Below are positions 8,864 through 17,692 of a stretch of DNA of 64,000 nt, piece after piece. This DNA comes from Natronorubrum bangense (GTDB lineage Archaea; Halobacteriota; Halobacteria; Halobacteriales; Natrialbaceae): positions 1-64,000 of the forward strand of contig NZ_CP031306.1 in the NCBI RefSeq assembly GCF_004799645.1, written 5' to 3'. How positions within the stretch are numbered: the stretch's first letter is position 1; each line of letters begins with the position of its first letter. The notes below the pieces were generated by a model. The model had not been told where the DNA came from and did no database searches. It saw only the letters and a program-made list of their open reading frames with translations. Both the position numbers and the translations under genes were made by a program.

Positions 8864-9616
8864 GTGCAACTGGTGGGCTATGAGCCGAGCGGGCGAGGAT
8901 CAGCGCTGTTGGTTAGCGATGGCGGAGCCGTCGAGCGCCAACCTCTCGAGGCCGGAACCAGTCTCGCCTACGCACTCGAGTCACGACACTGTGTGGGCAC
9001 CATCCACGACGGCGACCATCTCGCCTGCAAGCGGCCATCGGCACCCTACTGTGAGTTCCATACGAGTACGTGGGTCTGTGCCCGCTGTACGGGCACCTGC
9101 CTGAAAGACGAGATGGACTGCTATCAGGAGCACGCAGTCTACATCGCTGCCTTCGCCCCCAACACATTCAAAGTCGGCGTCACCAAATCTCGTCGACTCG
9201 AGACCCGACTCCGAGAGCAAGGCGCCGACCGCGCAGCCCACATCCACACCGTCTCGAACGGCCGGATCGCCCGCGAGATCGAAGCCGAAATCGCCAACCG
9301 GCTCGTTGATCGGGTCCGCACGCCGACGAAAGTCGCCTCGCTCGCGGCGACGGTCGATGAGGCTGCCTGGGATGCAACGCTTGCTGAGTTCGACGTACTC
9401 GAGAGGTTGACGCTCGATTACAATTTCGAATGTGAGCGGCAGCCGGTTCCCGAGACGATCGCTGCAGGCACCGTCATCGGCGTGAAAGGTCGGCTGCTCG
9501 TTCTCGAGAACGGCGGGACGACGTACGCCGTCGATATGCGCGACCTCGTGGGGTATACGGTGGCAAGCGGAGAGCCGCGTCGAAATCTTCAGTCGTCGCT
9601 CGGCTCGTTCGGCTAA
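8864..9616 (+). CDS. DUF2797 zinc-finger / GIY-YIG-like protein
   Basis: A 250-residue protein with a GTG start (VQLVGYEP, matching the usual family N terminus). It has a Cys/His-rich part at about residues 50-85 (HLACKRPSAPYC, CARCTGTCLKDEMDC), then HAVYIAAFAPNTFKVGVTKSR, which resembles a GIY-YIG nuclease strand pair, followed by RLETRLREQGA and a later Glu helix. The family is DUF2797; a nucleic-acid processing role is an inference from these two features. It is divergent from the BsuPI-like gene, and the 111-base gap must hold both promoters. Confidence 0.85.
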   Translation: MQLVGYEPSGRGSALLVSDGGAVERQPLEAGTSLAYALESRHCVGTIHDGDHLACKRPSAPYCEFHTSTWVCARCTGTCLKDEMDCYQEHAVYIAAFAPNTFKVGVTKSRRLETRLREQGADRAAHIHTVSNGRIAREIEAEIANRLVDRVRTPTKVASLAATVDEAAWDATLAEFDVLERLTLDYNFECERQPVPETIAAGTVIGVKGRLLVLENGGTTYAVDMRDLVGYTVASGEPRRNLQSSLGSFG

Positions 9617-9732
9617 CGTGGACATCCTCGAGCGACACATGGACTGGCCGCGTCCCGGTGACCGCGGTGGGTGTGACCCAGTGTATCCAACACATGGTAA
9701 TCCTTTTCCGCGGTGACACAGAAGCAGCAGGC

Positions 9733-10104
9733 ATGGCTGACGAAAACGAATCCAACGACGCGGGAGACGAGGGCGGCGAAGAGAAGTCGTTCCGCGAACG
9801 AGTCGAAGAGATTCGAGAAAAACGCGCCGAAGAAGGCGAAGGCGAGGGTGAACCACCGGAAAGCCCGTTCGGCGGCGGCGGTGGCCCCGGCGGCATGGGC
9901 GGCGGCAACCCGTTCGCACAGATGATGGGTGGCATGATGGGCGGCGGCCCTGGCGGCCCCGGTGGCCCCGGCGGCGCACCGGGCGGCCGCGGTGAGGAAG
10001 CCGGCAACGAAGAACTCGTCCGTGAAGTCCGACAGCTCCGAGACGAGATGCGCGACCAGACGCGCGCACTCAAACGAATCGCTGACGCTCTCGAGGACAA
10101 CTAA
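9733..10104 (+). CDS. Small Gly-rich acidic protein
   Basis: A 123-residue protein with three parts: a charged N-terminal helix (KSFRERVEEIREKRAEE), a Gly/Pro/Met-rich flexible middle (repeats of GGPGG and MMGGMMGG), and a C-terminal coiled coil (ELVREVRQLRDEMRDQTRAL). There is no catalytic motif. It is a conserved-looking haloarchaeal hypothetical; the coiled coil suggests oligomerisation. The ATG at 9733 lies about 28 bases after a TTTTCC-type TATA element, and an alternative upstream ATG at 9693 would overlap that element. Confidence 0.75.
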   Translation: MADENESNDAGDEGGEEKSFRERVEEIREKRAEEGEGEGEPPESPFGGGGGPGGMGGGNPFAQMMGGMMGGGPGGPGGPGGAPGGRGEEAGNEELVREVRQLRDEMRDQTRALKRIADALEDN

Positions 10105-10220
10105 CGCCACCCAGCCGTCGATTCTTTCTGGCTCAGTTCCCGAGAGCGACAGCTCGCGGTCCGGCATGTTCTCGACACGAACAGCGGACGTCAAGCCGCG
10201 AGTGAGAAAGCAGGTGACGA

Positions 10221-11057
10221 TCAGCGCCGGCGCAGCGATGGGACGCGGCCATCCATCCACTCCGAAACCGACCAACGGCCGACGAGGACGTGGGCGAGTT
10301 CGACGCTCACGTACGCGAGGACGATGCCAGCGATGACGTCGATCACCCAGTGAATCCCGAGATACATCGTCGAGATCGCGACGGAGACCCCGAGGACGGC
10401 CGCGACGAGGTTCCACCCCGGATAGTACTCTCGCGTGCGGTAGGCCAGGATAGAGACGGTCACAGCAAGCGAGGTATGTAGCGACGGGAAGACGTTCGTG
10501 TTGCGGTTGACCTGACGGGTGAGGTGCTGGTACTGCGGGTACGTATCGTACAGCAGTGCATCGACGAGGTCAGGCATCATGTTCCGCGGCCCGTAGGCGA
10601 TAACGACGATGTACACCACCAGTCCGAGCGTGTAGTTGAGCGTGTACGCTGCCAGCAGTTCCCGGAGCGGCCGCGTCTCCGAGAGCGCGAAGTAGGCGAT
10701 GACGGGAAACACCAGCAAGAAAATATAGCCGTAAATATAGATAAATGAAAAGTACGCCGTCAACGCCGGCGTCGCCTGTGCTTGCAGCCAAATGATGAAC
10801 TCCCCCTCGAGATCGTAGATCGGTGCGGTGAGATTCCAGTCGATCAGCCACGAGAACTCCGGGACGGCCTGTCTGGCGACGCTGTTCAACAGCAAGGCGG
10901 ATGCGAGAACGATCGTGATCGGCGTAATCGCACGCACCCGGCTCCGCCACGCGCCGCGTGTCTCCCGGAGCCGGCCCAGACCGACGAACAACGCAGTCGA
11001 GACGAGGACAAGCAGCGTGACGACCACGACGAGTTGCACCAGCACCTGACCCAACAT
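10221..11057 (-). CDS. PAP2/AUR1-like integral membrane enzyme, copy 1
   Basis: A 278-residue polytopic membrane protein (about six to seven helices) of the PAP2 superfamily, closest in layout to AUR1-type inositol-phosphorylceramide synthases. The C2-like motif VFPSLHTSLA and the C3-like motif GIHWVIDVIAG supply the catalytic His residues. Such enzymes transfer or hydrolyse lipid phosphate groups at the outer face of the membrane; the substrate here is unknown. The start codon overlaps the stop of the upstream binding-protein gene (TGATG at 11055-11059), so the two are translationally coupled. It is a paralogue of 12951-13796. A longer in-frame ORF upstream has basic non-haloarchaeal composition and is rejected. 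Confidence 0.85.
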   Translation of the reverse strand: MLGQVLVQLVVVVTLLVLVSTALFVGLGRLRETRGAWRSRVRAITPITIVLASALLLNSVARQAVPEFSWLIDWNLTAPIYDLEGEFIIWLQAQATPALTAYFSFIYIYGYIFLLVFPVIAYFALSETRPLRELLAAYTLNYTLGLVVYIVVIAYGPRNMMPDLVDALLYDTYPQYQHLTRQVNRNTNVFPSLHTSLAVTVSILAYRTREYYPGWNLVAAVLGVSVAISTMYLGIHWVIDVIAGIVLAYVSVELAHVLVGRWSVSEWMDGRVPSLRRR

Positions 11058-12853
11058 CACTGTCTCACCCGCAAGTTGCCGTCGGCGTCGTACCGAAATC
11101 CGGCCTCCTCGAACGCCGTTCGTGCCGCTTCGACGTCGACGTCGCCCCCGGAGCCGAGAAAGGGGCTCACTGGATCGTCGCCGTCCCACGCGAGGTCGTC
11201 AGGAGTCCACTCGTCGGTCACCGGCGTCGCAACCGGCGTCGCGTACCCGTGAAATACCTCCTCGACCAGCCACGCCTTGTCGATCAACTGCGCGATGACC
11301 TGCCGGAATCGAGGATTGCCGAAGGGGGCCGACCGCGCGTTGAACCCAAGCAGGTAGAACGTCCACGTCGGCGACTCGAGCAGACGAACCGCGTCGGTTT
11401 CCTCGACGTCGTCGATGACGTAGCTCTCGAGGGGCGAACTTGTGACGTCGGCGTCGTTGGCTTCGATCAGTTGCATCGCCGACGTGCTTCGTGGATCGAT
11501 CCCGATTCGGATCGTGTCGACGGTTGGCTCGGGGAGGTCGACACCCTCGCGCAGCGTGAAGTGGTCATCGAAGCGCTCGAAGGTGACGTGCTCGCGCTCG
11601 GCGTGATCGTGGTACTGAAACGGCCCGCTGCCGACCGGCGGCAGGTTGTTCGTGACGACAGCGTCGGTCGTGCCCTGTGCGACACGAACGCCGGGAACGG
11701 TCGCAGCCGCCGCTCGCTCCGCCCAGCGGTGTTCGGGGAGTATCGGCACCGTCAGCGCCTGTTCACCGACCTCTTGACCCGTCACAACTGTTATTTCGAG
11801 CGTGGTCTCATCCCGGATGTCGATCTCGTCGATCGCCGTGACACGGCCGCGATAGCGCGGTGGCGGTGTGGGCGAGGTGCTGTCTCCGAGCGCGGTGTCC
11901 TCGAGAAGCCGATAGGTGAAGGCGACGTCGTCGGCAGTGAGCGGCTTTTCGTCGTGAAACTGGCAGTCGGGCCGGAGGGAGACGACGAGCGTCGACTCGT
12001 CAGTCCACTCCCAGTCGTCGGCGAGCCACGGCTCGAGCGACCGATTACCAGCAGCATCGATACGGTCGGCGGCAAGCGAGTCGTACAGCAGATCAGTGAA
12101 CGTCCCTCGGTCCCGGTACTCCGCGTTCAGCGGGTTGAGGTTCTGTGACGGCCGGGCGTCCATATGGACGGCCCGAAGTTGCTCGGCGCTGTCGTCCGTC
12201 TGTGGCTCGAGGCCGAGATAGCCCGTCCGTGTCGCGAGATGGCCCGCACTCCAGCCGTCGAACCGATCGTCTCTGACGAGCCGCTGCTCGAGTGGGGTAC
12301 AGATCGGGACGAACGGCTGTTCGATCGCCAGTGCCTCGAGCATCGATGTGACGGCCTCGCGGCGCTCGTCGCCGTCGGCGTCACGTTGGGCCTCGAGCAG
12401 GTCGTCGACCAGGAGATTCGTAAAACCAAACGGGTTCTGCCAGCCGGCCTCGTCGGCGTACAGCGAGTGGAGCGTCTCGTAGAGAAAGTCCGGATCGGTG
12501 CCACCAGGATGGCGGCCAACGCAGAGATCGAAGTCGTGATTGATGAGGACGGCGCGCAGGAACTCCTCGTTGGCTCGCATCTCGATCGAGACGTCGATGC
12601 CGACGGCCTCGAGAGTCGCAGCGATTTCCCGGGCGAGCCGGATGCTTTCCCGGTCACCGTCCGCGGGAAGGGTGGTGATCGTCAGCGACAGTGGCTCGAT
12701 GTCGTCTCGGTTGATGATGCTGCGAGCTTGGCGGAGACAGCCACTGGTGGATACGGTCACCCCGACAGCGCTGGCCAGTGCAGCCCGGCGGCTGATACCA
12801 CCAGCGCTGTCACCGTCGGTTTCTCGGTCCGGACCGCTCCGTCGTTCATCCAT
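11057..12853 (-). CDS. Circularly permuted family-5 solute-binding lipoprotein, copy 1
   Basis: A 598-residue exported lipoprotein: twin Arg (GISRRAALASAVG) and lipobox TSGC give Cys39 as the likely lipidated residue. It belongs to the peptide/nickel (family 5) solute-binding proteins, but the segments are in reversed order. Residues 55-201 match the part normally at the C terminus (GIDVSIEM, HDFDL, DPDFLYETLHS, then AIEQPFVPI). Residues 226-598 match the usual N-terminal lobe (NLNPLN, FTDLLYDSLA, SLRPDCQFHDEKPLTADDV) and run to AFEEAGFRYDADGNL, where a normal protein would continue into the first segment. No permease or ATPase gene is near. It is coupled to the PAP2 gene downstream. Confidence 0.85.
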   Translation of the reverse strand: MDERRSGPDRETDGDSAGGISRRAALASAVGVTVSTSGCLRQARSIINRDDIEPLSLTITTLPADGDRESIRLAREIAATLEAVGIDVSIEMRANEEFLRAVLINHDFDLCVGRHPGGTDPDFLYETLHSLYADEAGWQNPFGFTNLLVDDLLEAQRDADGDERREAVTSMLEALAIEQPFVPICTPLEQRLVRDDRFDGWSAGHLATRTGYLGLEPQTDDSAEQLRAVHMDARPSQNLNPLNAEYRDRGTFTDLLYDSLAADRIDAAGNRSLEPWLADDWEWTDESTLVVSLRPDCQFHDEKPLTADDVAFTYRLLEDTALGDSTSPTPPPRYRGRVTAIDEIDIRDETTLEITVVTGQEVGEQALTVPILPEHRWAERAAAATVPGVRVAQGTTDAVVTNNLPPVGSGPFQYHDHAEREHVTFERFDDHFTLREGVDLPEPTVDTIRIGIDPRSTSAMQLIEANDADVTSSPLESYVIDDVEETDAVRLLESPTWTFYLLGFNARSAPFGNPRFRQVIAQLIDKAWLVEEVFHGYATPVATPVTDEWTPDDLAWDGDDPVSPFLGSGGDVDVEAARTAFEEAGFRYDADGNLRVRQ

Positions 12854-12884
12854 TTCGTTCGTTTGTTACGGTTCGCTAGCAGCG

Positions 12885-12890
12885 ATATAA
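12885..12890 (-). promoter_or_regulatory. TATA element of binding-protein/PAP2 module 1
   Basis: TTATAT on the minus strand, 32-37 bases upstream of the ATG at 12853. The surrounding CAATGTTGTTATAT is nearly identical to CAATATTGTTATAT in front of module 2 (15676-15681), so the promoter was duplicated along with the genes. Confidence 0.5.
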
Positions 12891-12950
12891 CAACATTGTG
12901 TCTCGGAACGCAGTATCGAGCCAAGCAGCAGGGATTCGTCCGGCGTCTGC

Positions 12951-13796
12951 TCAGAACCACTTGGACTCGGCAACTCGCTCGTACAGTCCCGAGAGCGACC
13001 ACCGGCCGACGAGTCGGTACGAAAGCGCGACACAGAGCGTTGCAAGCGCCAACCCTGCAAGGACGTCGATCCCCCAGTGCAGCCCCAGATACATCGTCGA
13101 GATGATAACGCTGATGGAGATCACACCGGCGACGGGGAACCATTTCGGATAGCTCGAGCGAGTGAGATAGGCGAAAATGCCGACCGTCGCCGACAGCGAG
13201 GTGTGTAGCGACGGGAAGACGTTGGTGTTGCGATTAACTTCCCGGGTCAGATACTTGTATTCGACGCTGTGTTCGTAGATCATCGGTGACGATCCTGACC
13301 CCGTGAGCAGCTGTTCGACGAAGACGTTGCGCGGACCATATGCAATCACGAGTATGTACAACACGAGTCCGATCGCGTAGTTGAACGCATACGCAGTAAG
13401 CAGCCGCCGAAACATCGTGGTGTCCGACAGGGCGAAATACGCCACGACTGGGAAGACCAGCAGGAACGTGTAGCCGTAGATGTAAATAAACGTCAGATAC
13501 GACGTCAGCTCCGGCGACGACACTCCCAGGAAGATCAGGACGAACTCGCCTTCGAGCTGACGGATCGTCTCGGTCATATGGAACCCGATGTCCGAATCGA
13601 CACCGCCCCACCGGATCAGCCGGCTGACCAGCAACACGACTGAGAGAGCAAGAATCGCCGGCGCAGCGACTCGAATCCGGGACCGCCACTCTGTTCGCGT
13701 TGTCGCAAGTCGCTTTCGGCCGATGAACAGCCCAACCGAAATCGGGAGCAAGAACCCGACGACGAGGACAACCCTGGTCAGTACCTCAACAAGCAT
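12951..13796 (-). CDS. PAP2/AUR1-like integral membrane enzyme, copy 2
   Basis: A 281-residue polytopic membrane protein paralogous to the one at 10221-11057. Shared stretches include TFIYIYGYTFLLVFPVVAYF, the VIAYGPRN loop, EVNRNTNVFPSLHTSL (C2-like) and GLHWGIDVLAG (C3-like). The predicted chemistry is the same lipid-phosphate transfer or hydrolysis, substrate unknown. The start codon overlaps the stop of the upstream binding-protein gene as TAATG (13794-13798), so gene order and coupling match module 1. Its stop lies 97 bases before module 1. Confidence 0.85.
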   Translation of the reverse strand: MLVEVLTRVVLVVGFLLPISVGLFIGRKRLATTRTEWRSRIRVAAPAILALSVVLLVSRLIRWGGVDSDIGFHMTETIRQLEGEFVLIFLGVSSPELTSYLTFIYIYGYTFLLVFPVVAYFALSDTTMFRRLLTAYAFNYAIGLVLYILVIAYGPRNVFVEQLLTGSGSSPMIYEHSVEYKYLTREVNRNTNVFPSLHTSLSATVGIFAYLTRSSYPKWFPVAGVISISVIISTMYLGLHWGIDVLAGLALATLCVALSYRLVGRWSLSGLYERVAESKWF

Positions 13797-15646
13797 TAGT
13801 TTCGAATATGGAGTCGTCCATCATCGTCGTACCGAAAGTTCCCAGCCGACTCGAACACTTCACGCGCCGCCTCGACGTTTACCATCCCATCGGTACCGAT
13901 AAACGGTGTAACGGGGTCTTCGTCGTCCCATTCGAGGCTGTCGGGAACCCAGTCATCGGCGACCGGACTCGAGAGCGGCGTCGCGCGATCGTAGAAAATC
14001 TGCTCGGTGATCCACGCTTTATCGAGCAGCCGGCACACTGCCCGCCGGAAGCGTGGATCGCTACACGGCGACGCATTCGTGTTGAACCCGAGGTGATAGA
14101 ACGTCCACGAGGGCGACTCGAGCTGGACGGCGCCGGAGTCATCCGAAATGCCACCGACCGAGTGTGACTCGAGCATCGACGACGTCAGATCCGCGTCGCC
14201 GCTTTCGACCCGTGAAATCGAGGAGGTGCTGCCAGGGTCGACGCTGAATCGGAGTTCCTCGACCGTCGGTTCAGGGAGCGAAACGTCTTCCCGACGGGTG
14301 AAGTGGTCGTCAAAGCGCTCGAGATGCAGGTAGTTCCGTTCAGATTGGCTCTCGAACTGGAAGGGGCCGCTCCCGATTGGCGGGACCGAGTCGGTCGTGA
14401 CGGGTCCCCATCGACCCTGTGGTGCCGAGAAGTCATCGAGATCACTAATCCGACTCTGGAGTTCCTCCCGCCAGATGTGTCGAGGGAGGATCGGGACTGT
14501 CAGCGCACGGTTGCCGACCTCGCGGCCGGAATCGACGGTCATTCGAAGCTCGTACTCATCTTTGATTTCGATTTCGTTGATCGCACTCACCTGACCGCGA
14601 TACCGTGGGGCTGGTGACGGACTGATGGCGTGTCCGAGCGCAGTGTCTTCGAGGAACTGGTAGGTGAAGGCAACGTCTTCAGCGGTCACGGGTTCTCCGT
14701 CGTGGAACGTACAGTCCTCTCGGAGCGTCACCAGCGCAGTCAACGTCTCTTCGGTGTCCGTTTCGGTCTCGTCCGACTCTACATCCGATTCATGCTCATC
14801 AATTTCGTCGGTCGGCACCCAGTCCCAGTCGGCGAGCCACGGCTCGACCTCGTAGTCCACCTCGCCGTCGGTTTCGGTGACGACAAGCGTTCCGAGAGAG
14901 TCATACAGCAGGTCGACGACTGTGCCCCGTTCGCGGATCGTCGCCGAAAGTGGGTTGACGTTTTGGGTCGGCCGTGCGTCAGTCACGAGCGCGTGCAGTC
15001 GGTCGACGTCTTCCTCCGGTTCGAGACCGAGATAGCCACGACGGGTCGCGGGGTGGTTGTCACCCCATCCCTCAAAACGGGTGCTGGCGACGCGATGCTC
15101 GTCGGGACGGCAGATCGGATCGAACGGCTTCTCCTCGGCGATACTTCGCAGCACTGGCTGGATCACCTCATGCCGTACATCACCGTCGGCCCGACGCTGC
15201 GCCTCGAGGCCAGGATCGATAAACGTCGGCTGGGTGTACTGGAAGGGGTTCTGCCAGCCGGATTCGTCGGCGTACGTGGAATGGAGGGCCTCGTAGAGGA
15301 AGTCGGGGTCGTAATCGGCGGGGTGACGACCGACGTAGAGGTCGAAGTCGTGGTCGATGAGGACCATTTCCAGAAACTCGGAGGGCGACCGCCAGGCGAT
15401 GGAGGTGTCGACACCGACCGCCTCGAGGTTCTGCTCGAGATGGCGTGCGATGCGGACGGTCTCTCTGTTGCCATCGTCGGGGACCGTGACGAGAGACAAC
15501 GAGAGTCGGTCGTCCTTATCATCGCTGACGACACGCTCGACGGTATCGACACAACCGCTCAACGAGAGCGACAGCCCCGCTACACCAGCAGCAAGGACCG
15601 AACGCCGGTCGACACCGTCAACAGGGTCGGTTGTATCACAGTTCAT
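13796..15646 (-). CDS. Circularly permuted family-5 solute-binding lipoprotein, copy 2
   Basis: A 616-residue Tat lipoprotein (VDRRSVLAAGVAG, then SLSGC with Cys32) paralogous to 11057-12853. It has the same swapped order: the normally C-terminal segment first (AVGVDTSIAW, HDFDLYVGRHPADYDPDFLY, EEKPFDPI; about residues 48-195), then the N-terminal lobe (NVNPLSATIRERGTVVDLLY, LREDCTFHDGEPVTAEDV) up to the terminal FRYDDDGRLHIRN. It also has an acidic insert near residues 280-305 (DEHESDVESDETETDTEE) absent from copy 1. The ligand is unknown. A TATA element lies 30-35 bases upstream of the ATG. Confidence 0.85.
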   Translation of the reverse strand: MNCDTTDPVDGVDRRSVLAAGVAGLSLSLSGCVDTVERVVSDDKDDRLSLSLVTVPDDGNRETVRIARHLEQNLEAVGVDTSIAWRSPSEFLEMVLIDHDFDLYVGRHPADYDPDFLYEALHSTYADESGWQNPFQYTQPTFIDPGLEAQRRADGDVRHEVIQPVLRSIAEEKPFDPICRPDEHRVASTRFEGWGDNHPATRRGYLGLEPEEDVDRLHALVTDARPTQNVNPLSATIRERGTVVDLLYDSLGTLVVTETDGEVDYEVEPWLADWDWVPTDEIDEHESDVESDETETDTEETLTALVTLREDCTFHDGEPVTAEDVAFTYQFLEDTALGHAISPSPAPRYRGQVSAINEIEIKDEYELRMTVDSGREVGNRALTVPILPRHIWREELQSRISDLDDFSAPQGRWGPVTTDSVPPIGSGPFQFESQSERNYLHLERFDDHFTRREDVSLPEPTVEELRFSVDPGSTSSISRVESGDADLTSSMLESHSVGGISDDSGAVQLESPSWTFYHLGFNTNASPCSDPRFRRAVCRLLDKAWITEQIFYDRATPLSSPVADDWVPDSLEWDDEDPVTPFIGTDGMVNVEAAREVFESAGNFRYDDDGRLHIRN

Positions 15647-15675
15647 TCAAGCTGGTATACAGCTTTGCTGTTGGT

Positions 15676-15681
15676 ATATAA
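15676..15681 (-). promoter_or_regulatory. TATA element of binding-protein/PAP2 module 2
   Basis: TTATAT on the minus strand within CAATATTGTTATAT, matching the module 1 promoter in both sequence and distance to the ATG. Confidence 0.5.
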
Positions 15682-15877
15682 CAATATTGCGCATTAGCAA
15701 TGAGTATAGAGAACTACCGGAACGTTCATTGTTATTGTTTTTTGTGACTCCGTCACACATTTGTGTGATCTTTACTCATGAAAGCCAACGGTTGCAGCCA
15801 TCAGTCCCCGTCTCGGACGGTTACGAAGGCGGCTACAAGAACAAAACATCAATAGGCGAACCGACGAAATGTGTGGT

Positions 15878-16165
15878 ATGGATATCGCCGCCGAACGAAT
15901 CGAACGCCTTCACGAGTTGGCTCGAGCGGCGGCGACAGAGGGAAACCACGATCGAGCGCGGTATTACGTCCGTCTGGCTCGTCGCGTTGCGGAACGAAAC
16001 CGACTCACGCTGCCACGTGAGTTTCGACGCTTTACGTGCGATCGATGTGATACATACCTACGACCGGGACAGAACGCTCGTGTGAGACTGCGGGATGGAC
16101 ACGTCGTCGTCACCTGTGACTGCGGAGCACACGCGCGGTATCCCTACGAGAGCAACACCGCGTAG
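15878..16165 (+). CDS. rnp4: RNase P protein component 4
   Basis: A 95-residue protein of the Rpr2/Rpp21/SNM1 family, an archaeal RNase P subunit that helps the catalytic RNA remove 5' leaders from pre-tRNAs. The N-terminal half is helical (RIERLHELARAAATEG, RARYYVRLARRVAERNRL). The C-terminal half has a zinc ribbon made by FTCDRCDTYL and VTCDCGAHARYPY. I start at ATG 15878 (MDIAAERIE), the usual family start; an in-frame ATG three codons upstream (15869) is also possible. The gene leads a same-strand run with the YhbY and MscS genes. Confidence 0.93.
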   Translation: MDIAAERIERLHELARAAATEGNHDRARYYVRLARRVAERNRLTLPREFRRFTCDRCDTYLRPGQNARVRLRDGHVVVTCDCGAHARYPYESNTA

Positions 16166-16250
16166 CCGGAGTCTCGTCGCTTGTGTCCTGCTTTCGGAGT
16201 GAGATTCCGAATCGGGAAGATTGAAACGGCTCGCTTCGCTATTGAGGGCC

Positions 16251-16499
16251 ATGGATACACAAGAACTCAAGCAAGAAGCACATGATCTCGACGTCACTGT
16301 CTGGGTCGGCAAGAGCGGCCTCGAGGCAGTCGTCGACGAACTCAACGATCAGCTCTCGAACGAGCACCTCGTGAAGGTCAAATTCCTTCGCGCGGCCCGC
16401 GCGGGTAGTTCCACCGAGGAGAAGGCGGCCGACCTCGCCGACCAAGTCAATGCTGAGCTAATCGATACTCGCGGCCATACGGCGGTTTTCCACCGATGA
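16251..16499 (+). CDS. YhbY family RNA-binding protein (CRM domain)
   Basis: An 82-residue single CRM/YhbY domain: helix KQEAHDLDVTV, then the WVGKSGLEAVVDELNDQL segment containing the conserved G-K-x-G loop, and the strand HLVKVKFLRAAR. CRM proteins bind structured RNA and associate with ribosome or pre-rRNA; linkage to rnp4 fits an RNA-maturation role. The start at 16251 is preferred over 16221 because the family begins at MDTQELKQ. Its stop overlaps the MscS start by four bases (ATGA, 16496-16499). Confidence 0.92.
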   Translation: MDTQELKQEAHDLDVTVWVGKSGLEAVVDELNDQLSNEHLVKVKFLRAARAGSSTEEKAADLADQVNAELIDTRGHTAVFHR

Positions 16500-17413
16500 G
16501 CGTCGGGAGTGGTTCGCTCCCGCTCCAAGCGACGGATCTCGGCGCGATCGGAACCTTCCTCGAGGAAGCAGGACTCGATGCAGCGCTCGCTGCGAGCGCA
16601 GAAAGCGCGATCAAGTTCGTCATCGCGTTCGTTGCGATCTGGATCATCGGCCGACTGATCGTGTTGCCCCTGGTCAGGCGAGCGTTCGACAAGCGAGATC
16701 TTGACAAGCACGCTCAGAACCCGCTGTTGATGCTGACGAAGTTCGGCATCGCGTTCGTCGCGATTGCGATCGCCTTCGGCTTTGCCAACTACGGCAATTT
16801 CCTTGTGTCGATGGCCGGCATCGCCGCAGCTGGTGCACTCGCGATCGGGCTGGCGATGCAAAACGTTATCTCGAACTTCGTCGCAGGCGTGTTCATCTAC
16901 ACTGACAAACCGTTCCGGATTGGCGACTGGATCGAGTGGGACGACCACTCGGGTGTCGTCGAGGACATTAGTCTTCGTGTGACGCGTGTGCGAACGTTCG
17001 ACAACGAGCTGTTGACGGTGCCGAACTCGGCACTCACGAACAACGTCCTGAAAAACCCCGTCGACGCCGACAAACTTCGGCTGAAGTTCGTCTTCGGAAT
17101 CGGCTACGGCGACGATATCGAGCAGGCGACTGACATTATCGTCGACGAGGCCGAGCGCCATCCCGGCATCATGGACGACCCCGCACCCTCCGTCCGATTG
17201 ACCGAACTCGGTGACTCCGACGTCGGGCTCCAGTCACGGTTCTGGATCGCGAACCCGTCTCGTGCTGACTTCGTTCGGACGCGCGGTGAGTACGTCACTG
17301 CAGTCAAGGAACGATTCGACGAAGAAGGGATCGATATCCCCTATCCCGTCCGGACACTCGAGGGCGGCCTCGAGCTTGCAGACAGACAGCGACTCGGACA
17401 GACGACCGACTAA
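16496..17413 (+). CDS. Small-conductance mechanosensitive channel (MscS)
   Basis: A 305-residue MscS-family channel that would release solutes on hypo-osmotic shock, an obvious need for a halophile. There are three transmembrane helices (about residues 38-60, 75-95, 100-130). The third, pore-lining helix is Gly/Ala-rich (GIAAAGALAIGLAMQNVISN). The cytoplasmic beta domain follows with FRIGDWIEWDDHSGVVEDI and VPNSALTNNVLKN. It overlaps the YhbY gene by four bases, so translation is likely coupled. Confidence 0.95.
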   Translation: MSVGSGSLPLQATDLGAIGTFLEEAGLDAALAASAESAIKFVIAFVAIWIIGRLIVLPLVRRAFDKRDLDKHAQNPLLMLTKFGIAFVAIAIAFGFANYGNFLVSMAGIAAAGALAIGLAMQNVISNFVAGVFIYTDKPFRIGDWIEWDDHSGVVEDISLRVTRVRTFDNELLTVPNSALTNNVLKNPVDADKLRLKFVFGIGYGDDIEQATDIIVDEAERHPGIMDDPAPSVRLTELGDSDVGLQSRFWIANPSRADFVRTRGEYVTAVKERFDEEGIDIPYPVRTLEGGLELADRQRLGQTTD

Positions 17414-17692
17414 CGCTGCGTTCGTCTACCCATTTTCAGTGCAGCGCCGTTCCTCGAGTCCTGAATCCGTCGAGCAGCGTCTGATTCACTGAAGCCGAAT
17501 CGACGCAGAGGTGATGACGGTGGAACAGATGAATCACTGGAGACGGGTCTACTCGGTGTGTGGCTTTGCTGTGGCTAGTGATCTGTTCACGACGATGTAT
17601 AGAGTCAGAGAACAACTATACTTTCGCTAAAGAAAGTGGGATTGGAAACTATTATAACATGACGATGAGACACAACTGGTAGCGGTTCAACG

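Noticed and set aside
8981..10069. 362-codon minus-strand frame
   Set aside because: It is antisense to DUF2797 and the Gly-rich gene, with Arg-rich composition and no motif.
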